Shown here: in pieces, positions 23,021 through 28,863 of the stretch
Numbering within the stretch: the first letter of the stretch is position 1
How the letters are laid out: the number at the start of each line of letters is the position of its first letter
Assembly: GCA_947374485.1 (NCBI GenBank)
Contig: CANCCF010000036.1
Coordinates: 1-28,863, forward strand
From: Comamonadaceae bacterium
GTDB taxonomy: Bacteria > Pseudomonadota > Gammaproteobacteria > Burkholderiales > Burkholderiaceae_C
Direction: 5' to 3'
Length of the DNA: 28,863 nucleotides
Notes under the pieces: model-generated
Database searches by the model: none
What the model was told of the DNA's origin: nothing
The model's input: only the letters and a program-made list of their open reading frames with translations
Program-made: the position numbers and the translations under genes

Positions 23021-23841
23021 CAGGCGCCCAGAAAGTGTTTGCGGTAGCGACCGGGCAAGTCGGCAATGCGCATCAGCATGGGCAGGTCCGCGGTGTTGAA
23101 GTCCGGGTCCCAGGCCGGAGCACCCAGCACCTTGGCACCCAGGCGCAAATAGCCCTTGATCAGCGCGGGTGGCTCCACAGCCAAACCGGAGTCCAGGCGC
23201 TCCACCGGCAAGGGCAGGCGCGGGCGCACATGGTATTCAATTGGTGCCAGGTGGGTGGCCTGCAGCTGGCGCCAGATGCTGGCTGCCACATCGCCGCTGA
23301 CCACGCCGTTGTGCAGCATGGGGATGCTGGCGCAGCCAATCATGGTGTCGAGCTGGTTGCGCGTCATGAACTCGGCCAAGGCACCCCACAGCGCCATGAT
23401 GACGCCGCCGTGGCGGTGCTCGGGGTGCACGCAGCTGCGACCCAGCTCCACCATGCGTTCGCGCAAGCTGCGCAGGCGCGTCAGGTCGAATTCGGTATCG
23501 CTGTAGGTGCTGCCCACGCGCTTGGCCTGCACCGGGGTCAGCACGCGGTAGGTGCCTATCACCTGGCCGCTGGCCACATCGCGCACCAGCAGGTGCTCGC
23601 AGTAGTTGTCAAACAGGTCTACGTCGTGGCCGGGAATGGGGGTGCTGAGCCGCGCGCCCATTTCACCGGCGAAGACGTCATAGCGCAGGCGCTGCGCGGC
23701 GCGTACCTCGTCCTGGTGCTGGGCCCAGGAGACGGAAATGCCTTGCGCCGCCGCCTTCGGTACTTCGATCAGCGTGGCTGCAGGGGCCTGCGCAACAGCA
23801 CTGTCGCGCACTTGGATGAGGGATTCTTGCGTGGTGTTCAT
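23020..23841 (-). CDS. olsB: OlsB-like N-acyltransferase (GNAT fold), probable ornithine lipid synthesis
   Basis: A 273-residue protein. The core RAAQRLRYDVFAGEMGAR, VIGTYRVLTPVQA, RMVELGRSCVHPEHRHGGVIMALWGALAEF and DTMIGCASIPM match the OlsB/hemolysin-like acyl-ACP acyltransferase family, which transfers a 3-hydroxyacyl group to ornithine to make lyso-ornithine lipid. I start at ATG 23841; longer starts at 23877 and 23904 run through the candidate Pho box. In several alpha- and betaproteobacteria this pathway is induced by phosphate starvation. No olsA partner is in the window. It is coupled to the LpxH-like gene. Related GNAT acyltransferases with other substrates cannot be excluded. Confidence 0.78.
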   Translation of the reverse strand: MNTTQESLIQVRDSAVAQAPAATLIEVPKAAAQGISVSWAQHQDEVRAAQRLRYDVFAGEMGARLSTPIPGHDVDLFDNYCEHLLVRDVASGQVIGTYRVLTPVQAKRVGSTYSDTEFDLTRLRSLRERMVELGRSCVHPEHRHGGVIMALWGALAEFMTRNQLDTMIGCASIPMLHNGVVSGDVAASIWRQLQATHLAPIEYHVRPRLPLPVERLDSGLAVEPPALIKGYLRLGAKVLGAPAWDPDFNTADLPMLMRIADLPGRYRKHFLGA

Positions 23842-23871
23842 GGCAGAAATTGTTCCCACCCGGTGTGACCC

Positions 23872-23904
23872 ATTCATGGCGCAGGCATGAAGCTTTTGTG
23901 ACAC
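23872..23904 (-). promoter_or_regulatory. Candidate Pho box upstream of the olsB-like gene
   Basis: On the minus strand GTGTCAC-AAAA-GCTTCAT (23904 to 23887), 11-bp repeat, matches 13 of 18 consensus positions including the AAAA spacer. The -10 is poor: ATGAAT (23877-23872) at 9 bp. Transcription would start about 25 bp before the ATG at 23841. Known phosphate control of olsB in relatives supports it. Confidence 0.5.
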
Positions 23905-23917
23905 CCATCACCCAGGT

Positions 23918-23951
23918 CTGTCACCGGACTTTCATATGACAAGGCTAAATT
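23918..23951 (+). promoter_or_regulatory. Pho box and -10 of the TRAP transporter operon
   Basis: CTGTCAC-CGGA-CTTTCAT (23918-23935), two 7-mers at 11 bp, each matching CTGTCAT at 6 of 7. Ten bases later comes TAAATT (23946-23951), a -10 at the canonical PhoB-promoter spacing. The start site would fall at about 23957-23959, practically on the ATG of the first gene. Confidence 0.75.
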
Positions 23952-23956
23952 GCCAC

Positions 23957-24868
23957 ATGCCTGCAGCACCTGCCCTCTTCCCTTTCCTGCGTACCGGCTG
24001 GCGGCTTGCCGCCGTGCTCGCCGTAGTGCTGAGCACCAGCGCCTGCTCACCGCGCCTGCTCCTGGTACGCGGCGTGGCCGACGGCCTGGCAGCCCAGGGC
24101 CAGGCCCCCGAAGACGACCTGGTGCTGGCCCGTGAGGCCAGTGCCTTCTACCTCAAGCTGTCGGAGTCGCTGCTGCAGGAAGTGCCGGACCATGCGGCCC
24201 TGTCGCAGGCCCTGGCCAGCGGCTTTACCCAATACGCCTACGCCTTTGTGGCCTTTGAGGCCGAGCGCATCGAGTCCCGTGACAGCCGCGCGGCGCAGGC
24301 CCTGCGCGAACGCGCGGCGCGCCTGTATGCCCGCGCCAACCGCCATGCCATGGCCGCGCTGGAGCGCAGCCAGCCCGGCTTTCGCCAAGCGCTGCAGAGC
24401 AGCAGGCCCGAAGACTGGCCCACACTGCAGCCCGGACAGATCGGCCTGGCCTACTGGGCAGCTGCAAGCTGGGGCGGCCTGATCTCACTGTCCAAGGACA
24501 AGCCCGACACCGTGGCCGACCTGCCGCTGGCCGTGCGCCTGGCGCAGCGGGCCTATGCGCAAGAGCCTGGCTGGGGCCAGGGTGCCCTGGCCGGGTTGAT
24601 GGCCAACTTCGAGTCGGCCCGACCCGGTGGCTCTGCGGCCCAGGCCCTGCGCTATTTTGACCAGGCCATTGCCCTGGGCGGCGACACTGCGGCCAGCCCG
24701 CTGGTGGCCAAGGCCGAAGGCGTGGCCTTGCCCGCGGGCGAGCGCGCTGCCTTTGAAGCCCTGCTGCAGCAAGCTCTCGCGGTGGCTGCGGCCCACCCGA
24801 ATCTGCAAAACGCCGTGATGCGCGAGCGCGCCAATTGGCTGCTGGCCAGCGCAGACGACCTGTTTTGA
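23957..24868 (+). CDS. TRAP transporter TatT-type lipoprotein component
   Basis: A 303-residue lipoprotein. The signal (TGWRLAAVLAVVLSTSAC) ends in a TSAC lipobox with Cys24. The mature part is all-helical with TPR-like repeats: SAFYLKLSESLLQEVPDHAALSQALASGFTQYAYAFVAFEAE is the recognisable TatT start. TatT proteins, described first in Treponema pallidum, trimerise and dock the DctP-type receptor. I use ATG 23957; an earlier in-frame ATG at 23936 lies inside the predicted promoter. With the -10 at 23946-23951 the mRNA may be leaderless, as no ribosome site is visible. It is followed by a receptor and a fused permease, completing the transporter. Confidence 0.83.
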   Translation: MPAAPALFPFLRTGWRLAAVLAVVLSTSACSPRLLLVRGVADGLAAQGQAPEDDLVLAREASAFYLKLSESLLQEVPDHAALSQALASGFTQYAYAFVAFEAERIESRDSRAAQALRERAARLYARANRHAMAALERSQPGFRQALQSSRPEDWPTLQPGQIGLAYWAAASWGGLISLSKDKPDTVADLPLAVRLAQRAYAQEPGWGQGALAGLMANFESARPGGSAAQALRYFDQAIALGGDTAASPLVAKAEGVALPAGERAAFEALLQQALAVAAAHPNLQNAVMRERANWLLASADDLF

Positions 24869-24927
24869 TTCCATAGCCGCCCGGCTGCCTGACCCGGCAT
24901 TTCTCTCCCCTTTCACCCACCACTTCC

Positions 24928-25941
24928 ATGCCCAAACTGCTTGCCGCCCTGTTGCTTACCTTGCTGAGCGCCGTCTCCACCCCCAGCGCCACGGCGGCCG
25001 ATATGCAGCTGCGTGTGGGCACCCTGGCCTCCAAGAATTCGCTCTACCACCGCCAGTTGCTGGAGGTGGGCGAGGCCTGGCGCGCAGCGCAGGGAGGCAC
25101 CTCAAAATACGTGGTCTACCCGGACGGCAGCCAGGGCGGTGAGGCCGAAATGGCGCGGCGCATGCGCATTGGCCAGTTGCAAGGTGCGCTCTTGTCGGTG
25201 GTGGGCCTGCGCGAAATCGAGCCCTCGATTACGGCGCTGCAAAACCTGCCCCTGCTGTTTCGCAGTTGGGAAGAGCTGGACTATGTGCGGGAAAAAATGC
25301 GCCCGGCCATGGAGAAAAAATTCCAGGACAAGGGCTTTGTGGTGCTGGCCTGGGGCGACGCGGGCTGGGTACGCTTCTTCTCCAAAGAGGCGGCCGTGCG
25401 CCCCGACGACTACAAGCGCATGAAGTTCTTTGCCTGGGGGTCGGAACCGGAGCAGCAGAGCATCATGAAGAGCCTGGGCTACACGCCCGTGCCGCTGGAA
25501 ACGGCTGACATCCTGCCCTCGATACAAACCGGCATGATCAACGTGGTGCCCTCCACGCCCTACTTCGCGCTGGCCAGCCAGGTCTACAACACGGCACCCC
25601 ACATGCTGGAGATCAACTGGGCGCCCATCGTGGGCGCCATGGTCGTCACCAGCAAGGCCTGGGAGGCGATGGCGCCCGAGGCACAGAAGGCCCTGCGTGC
25701 CGCGGGCGAGAAGGCCGGTGCGCAGATGCGCGCGCAGGCGCGCCAGGAAGTGACGGAGGCGGTAGAGGCCATGAAAAAACGCGGCCTCATCGTGCACAAG
25801 CCCAACCCCGCCGAGATGCAGGAATGGAATGCACTGGCTGAGGCCCTGTACCCGCGCATACGCGGCACCATGGTGCCCGCCGAGACCTTTGACGAGGTGT
25901 TCAAACAGGTCAAGGCCTACCGCGCGCTGGCCGCCAAATGA
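24928..25941 (+). CDS. TRAP transporter substrate-binding protein, DctP family
   Basis: A 337-residue periplasmic receptor with signal peptide MPKLLAALLLTLLSAVSTPS (cleaved near residue 24, ATAA-DM). The fold markers are YPDGSQGGEAEMARRMRIGQLQ, LQNLPLLFRSWEELDYVREKM, LETADILPSIQTGMINVV and NWAPIVGAMVVTSKAWEAM, as in DctP-type receptors of TatT-associated systems. The site where most DctP proteins have LKxxKxR (the substrate carboxylate-binding Arg) reads YKRMKFFAWG (162-171), so the ligand is probably not held like a simple carboxylate. Arg149 (GWVRFFS) may compensate. It lies 59 bp after tatT and overlaps the permease by ATGA. Confidence 0.9.
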   Translation: MPKLLAALLLTLLSAVSTPSATAADMQLRVGTLASKNSLYHRQLLEVGEAWRAAQGGTSKYVVYPDGSQGGEAEMARRMRIGQLQGALLSVVGLREIEPSITALQNLPLLFRSWEELDYVREKMRPAMEKKFQDKGFVVLAWGDAGWVRFFSKEAAVRPDDYKRMKFFAWGSEPEQQSIMKSLGYTPVPLETADILPSIQTGMINVVPSTPYFALASQVYNTAPHMLEINWAPIVGAMVVTSKAWEAMAPEAQKALRAAGEKAGAQMRAQARQEVTEAVEAMKKRGLIVHKPNPAEMQEWNALAEALYPRIRGTMVPAETFDEVFKQVKAYRALAAK

Positions 25942-27731
25942 GCACCGTGCTGGCCTCGGCCGCACTGGTGCTGATGGCCTTGATTGCGCTGGTGGAAATT
26001 CTGGTGCGCCCGCTGGCGGGCAGCGGCATCACCAACGCCTCGGTGATCGTGCAGCACCTGGGCCTGGTGATGGCCATGTTCGGCTCGGTGGCTGCCCTGC
26101 GCAATGGCCACCTGAGCAGCTTTGGCAAGGGCTTTGCATCCACCACCTGGCCGCGCCTGGCGGCGTACAGCCAGCAGTACGGAAAACTGTTCGCCGCCCT
26201 GGTCTGCGGCCTGCTCTGCATGGCCAGCTGGCAGCTGGTGGACAGCGAACGGCCGGTAGCCCACCTCCTGGCCTACGGCATTCCCATCTGGTGGCTGCAG
26301 GCCAGTATGCCGCTGGGCTTTGCGCTGCTGGCCTGGCAACTGGGTGGGCAAGTGGCTGGACCGTTGGGCGGACGCAGCTGGCTGGCCCCGCTGCCCCTGC
26401 TGGCGGGCCTGGCACTCGCCTGGCAGTTTGACGGCAGTGCCTTGCCCCTGTGGCCTGCCGTGGTGGCGCTGTTCGCAGCCCTGCTCTGCGGCGCCCCCAT
26501 CTTCTCGGTGCTGGGTGCGCTGGCCCTGGCGCTCTTTTGGCAGGACGGCCTGCCACTGGCCTCCATCCCCCTGTCGCACTACCAGATCACCGTCAACCCC
26601 TCGCTGCCCGCCCTGCCCCTGTTCACCCTGGCGGGCCTGGTGTTTGCGCGCACCGGTGCCGCGCAGCGCCTGGGTGCGGTGTTTGTGGCCCTGTTCGGTG
26701 GTGGGCCCACGGGCACGGTGGTGGCCAGTGCGGTGTTGTGCTCGGCCTTTACTGCCTTCACGGGTGGCAGTGGTGTAACCATATTGGCCCTGGGCGGGCT
26801 GCTCTTGCCGCTCTTGCGCAACGCCGGTTTTCCGGAGCAGCGCGGCATCAGCCTGGTGACCAGTGCCAGCGCCCTGGGCGTGCTGCTGGCGCCTTCGGTG
26901 CCGCTCATCATGTACGCCATCATTGCGCGCGTGCCGATCAACACCATGTTCCTGGCGGGGCTGCTGCCTGCGGCCATCATGGTCGTGTTCCTGCTCGTGC
27001 TGGGGGGCTACCTGCGCCGCTTGCCGGGCGTTGTGGCAGCGGTGCCAGTGACCCTGCGTCCCGCCGTGGGCGCTGCCTTGTGGACAGCGAAGTGGGAAAT
27101 CCTGGCTCCGGTGGTGGCCATCGGCGCGCTGGTCAGCGGCCTGGCCACGCCCACCGAGAGCGCGGCCATCGCCGCGGCCTACGCCATCCTCACACAGGTG
27201 CTGGCGCACCGCGAACTGGGCTGGAAGGGCTTGGCGCATACGCTGGCCGAATGCACACAAATCATTGGGGGCGTGATGCTGATTTTGGGCATGGCGCTGG
27301 GCCTGACCAACTACCTGATTGAAGCCGGCATACCGGACGCCGCCATCGAATGGGTGCAGGGCGTGGTGCCCAACAAGTGGGTGTTCCTGCTGGTGCTCAA
27401 TGTGTTCCTGTTTCTGGCCGGGGCCCTGATGGAAATCTTTGCCGCGCTGGTGGTGCTGGTGCCGCTGCTGCTGCCAGTGGCCCTGAGCTACGGCATAGAC
27501 CCGGTGCACTTTGGCATCATCTTCCTGGCCAATATGGAGCTGGGCTTTTTGTGCCCGCCCGCCGGCATGAATATTTACTTTGCCTCGGCCATGTTCGACA
27601 AGCCGGTGCGCTATGTGGCGGTGGCCGTGCTGCCTGCGCTCTTGGCGATTTTTCTCGGCACGCTGGCGATTGCGCTGCTGCCCGCCACAGCCACCTGGCT
27701 GCCCGGGCTGCTGCTGGGCGGTGCACCCTGA
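25938..27731 (+). CDS. TRAP transporter fused permease (DctQ + DctM)
   Basis: A 597-residue membrane protein. The first ~160 residues are the small four-helix DctQ-type subunit (LIALVEILVRPLAGSGITNA, LVMAMFGSVAALRNGHLSS); from about residue 170 the large DctM domain follows, with GAPIFSVLGALAL, PLFTLAGLVFARTGAAQRLG, ASALGVLLAPSVPLIMYAI, GLATPTESAAIAAAY and MELGFLCPPAGMNIYFA, all typical. It imports solute with a sodium or proton gradient. Its start overlaps the receptor stop. It ends nine bases before a convergent gene. The whole operon lies behind a Pho box. Confidence 0.92.
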   Translation: MSTVLASAALVLMALIALVEILVRPLAGSGITNASVIVQHLGLVMAMFGSVAALRNGHLSSFGKGFASTTWPRLAAYSQQYGKLFAALVCGLLCMASWQLVDSERPVAHLLAYGIPIWWLQASMPLGFALLAWQLGGQVAGPLGGRSWLAPLPLLAGLALAWQFDGSALPLWPAVVALFAALLCGAPIFSVLGALALALFWQDGLPLASIPLSHYQITVNPSLPALPLFTLAGLVFARTGAAQRLGAVFVALFGGGPTGTVVASAVLCSAFTAFTGGSGVTILALGGLLLPLLRNAGFPEQRGISLVTSASALGVLLAPSVPLIMYAIIARVPINTMFLAGLLPAAIMVVFLLVLGGYLRRLPGVVAAVPVTLRPAVGAALWTAKWEILAPVVAIGALVSGLATPTESAAIAAAYAILTQVLAHRELGWKGLAHTLAECTQIIGGVMLILGMALGLTNYLIEAGIPDAAIEWVQGVVPNKWVFLLVLNVFLFLAGALMEIFAALVVLVPLLLPVALSYGIDPVHFGIIFLANMELGFLCPPAGMNIYFASAMFDKPVRYVAVAVLPALLAIFLGTLAIALLPATATWLPGLLLGGAP

Positions 27732-27740
27732 AACCGGTGT

Positions 27741-27959
27741 TTACTGCGGCAGCTTTTTGGGCTTGCAGTCGTAGCAGAAAAACATCAGGCCACCCAGAAA
27801 ACGGTGGATGGCGCCCTGGCTCCTGAGCCGGTGCTGGCCGCACTTCAGGCAGCTTCGCACGTCGCCGTTGCTGCCCATGCCCTGAAACGGCGAGCCTCCC
27901 TCCTTGGCCGTGTAGCGCAAGCCGGTGTCGGCAATTTCAGTGGTCACTTCTTTGTACAT
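27741..27959 (-). CDS. Small zinc-ribbon-like protein, unknown function
   Basis: A 72-residue protein starting MYKEVTTEIADTGLRYTAKE (ATG 27959); an open extension to 28121 overlaps the phnW gene and is not credible. The two knuckles CLKCGQHR and FFCYDCKPKK (Cys-x2-Cys twice, about 25 residues apart) are the pattern of a zinc ribbon. No family name is recognised. It lies 97 bp downstream of phnW on the same strand and may be cotranscribed or have its own weak Pho-box promoter. Ends tail-to-tail with the TRAP permease. Confidence 0.6.
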   Translation of the reverse strand: MYKEVTTEIADTGLRYTAKEGGSPFQGMGSNGDVRSCLKCGQHRLRSQGAIHRFLGGLMFFCYDCKPKKLPQ

Positions 27960-27988
27960 GCGGCAAGGCCCAAAGCTTGAAAAAGCCC

Positions 27989-28022
27989 ATTGTGTGGCAA
28001 GTCCATGGCGTTTGTGTGACCT
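27989..28022 (-). promoter_or_regulatory. Weak candidate Pho box upstream of the zinc-ribbon gene
   Basis: Minus strand AGGTCAC-ACAA-ACGCCAT (28022 to 28005), 11 of 18 consensus positions, then ten bases later CACAAT (27994-27989). Spacing fits; the box is weaker than the other three good ones. Confidence 0.3.
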
Positions 28023-28056
28023 TGTGCTGAAAGGGCAGGCTGCCGGGCCCCGGACT

Positions 28057-28863
28057 TCAATCCAGCCCCTGCAGCGCCAACCCGATGGCGTGCACCGCCT
28101 GGCGGATGTCATGCTCCCCAATAGCCCCTATGCAACCCATGCGAAAGGTTTCCAACTGCGTGAGCTTGCCGGGATACAGCAAAAAGCCGCGCGCGCGCAC
28201 GGCCGCATACAAGTCCGCAAAGCGGTAGCCCGGTGTAGTGGGGGCATGGAAGGTGACGATGATGGGCGCCTGGATCGCCGGGTCCAGAAAAGGCTTGAAG
28301 CCCAGCGCCTGCATGCCCTGCACCAGCGTCTGGCAGTTGTGCGTGTAGCGCGCCAAACGCGCGCGCTGGCCGCCCTCTTCCTCGAACTGCGCCAGCGCTT
28401 CGGCCAGCGCCACCACCACGTGGGTGGGTGGGGTGAAGCGCCATTGCCCGGTCTTTTCCATGTAGACGTATTGGTCGTGCAGGTCCATGGCCAGCGACTG
28501 GCTGCGCCCCGCGCAGCCCGCCAAAACCTCCTTGCGGATAAACACAAAGCCCATGCCGGGCACGCCTTCCAGGCATTTGCCGCTGGCCGCGATCAGCGCA
28601 TCAAAGCGGGTGCTGCGGGCGTCTATTTCCAGTGCGGCAAACGAGCTCATGGCATCGACGATCAGGCCCACGCCAAAGCGCTCGCACACCGTGGCCACCG
28701 CCTGCAGCGGATTGAGCACGCCGGTACCCGTCTCGCAGTGCACCAGCACCACATGCGTCACCGAGGGGTCTGACTGCAGAAACTGCTCCAGCGCCTGCGG
28801 GTCTACGGCCTGTGCCTCGTCAAAGGGCAGGTTGCTGACACGCCGCCCCATCAGGGCGGTGAG
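28057..28863 (-). CDS. phnW: 2-aminoethylphosphonate:pyruvate transaminase, C-terminal part
   Basis: About 268 C-terminal residues; the 5' end lies beyond the right edge. Family-specific sequences include VHCETGTGVLNPLQAVA, LIVDAMSSFAALEID, ASGKCLEGVPGMGFVFI (the Lys is the pyridoxal phosphate anchor), SLAMDLHDQYVYMEKTGQWR, FTPPTHVVVAL and LYPGKLTQLETFRMGCIG, all diagnostic of PhnW. The enzyme converts 2-aminoethylphosphonate and pyruvate to phosphonoacetaldehyde and alanine; PhnX or PhnY/PhnA then releases phosphate or phosphonoacetate. Its promoter is off the window. Its neighbour, the Pho-controlled TRAP operon, suggests a link to phosphonate use. Confidence 0.95.
   Translation of the reverse strand, partial: LTALMGRRVSNLPFDEAQAVDPQALEQFLQSDPSVTHVVLVHCETGTGVLNPLQAVATVCERFGVGLIVDAMSSFAALEIDARSTRFDALIAASGKCLEGVPGMGFVFIRKEVLAGCAGRSQSLAMDLHDQYVYMEKTGQWRFTPPTHVVVALAEALAQFEEEGGQRARLARYTHNCQTLVQGMQALGFKPFLDPAIQAPIIVTFHAPTTPGYRFADLYAAVRARGFLLYPGKLTQLETFRMGCIGAIGEHDIRQAVHAIGLALQGLD

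Noticed and set aside
25917..27509. A 530-codon open frame on the minus strand opposite the TRAP permease
   Set aside because: Gln/His/Arg-rich antisense translation of a Leu/Ala/Val-rich membrane protein, with no plausible start or family.
1..28863. CRISPR arrays, insertion sequences, prophage genes, tRNA or rRNA genes
   Set aside because: No regularly spaced repeats, transposase or integrase motifs, or tRNA-like cloverleafs were seen; base composition is even apart from short AT-rich promoters.

Overview
The window comes from a high-GC betaproteobacterium, most likely Comamonadaceae (order Burkholderiales). I infer this from the dnaX-ybaB-recR block, the trxA-rho-rpmE2 order, a single-strand pstSCAB-phoU-phoB-phoR run and the protein sequences. 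No database search was possible. There are about 31 protein genes, one structured RNA (4.5S/SRP RNA), and no tRNA, rRNA, CRISPR array or insertion sequence that I could see.

Region 1 (1-9.4 kb) is housekeeping. It holds the 3' end of gloB overlapping mltD on the + strand. A convergent minus-strand set follows: a MAPEG-family membrane protein, recR, ybaB and dnaX. The dnaX gene has an A9 run in which a slip in either direction meets a stop almost at once. Next come the 4.5S RNA gene, a small unknown gene, an HI0933/BaiN-type flavoprotein, trxA with a clear terminator, rho behind a long pyrimidine-rich leader, and rpmE2 with its own promoter and terminator. A GT-C-like multi-pass membrane protein separates this block from region 2.

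Region 2 (11.1-17.8 kb, minus strand) is the phosphate-sensing and uptake operon pstS-pstC-pstA-pstB-phoU-phoB-phoR. A Pho box lies upstream of pstS.

Region 3 (17.9-28.9 kb) looks like a phosphate-starvation island. Back to back with the pstS Pho box is a second Pho box driving a FAS1-domain lipoprotein, an unknown secreted protein and a PhoA-type alkaline phosphatase with an extra N-terminal domain. After a histone-tail/RHH-like gene and a 42-residue small gene comes a second divergent promoter region. On one side is an OlsB-like acyltransferase (ornithine lipid synthesis) translationally coupled to an LpxH-like phosphoesterase. On the other side is a TRAP transporter operon (TatT lipoprotein, DctP-type receptor, fused DctQM permease) with a well-formed Pho box and a -10 at canonical spacing. 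The window ends in phnW (2-aminoethylphosphonate:pyruvate transaminase), preceded by a small zinc-ribbon protein gene with a weaker Pho-box candidate.

The most interesting idea is that this TRAP transporter belongs to the Pho regulon and serves phosphorus scavenging, possibly of an organophosphonate given the adjacent phnW. The receptor also appears to lack the usual carboxylate-clamping arginine of TRAP receptors. The Pho boxes, gene families and overlaps are read from the sequence. Regulation and substrate are inference.
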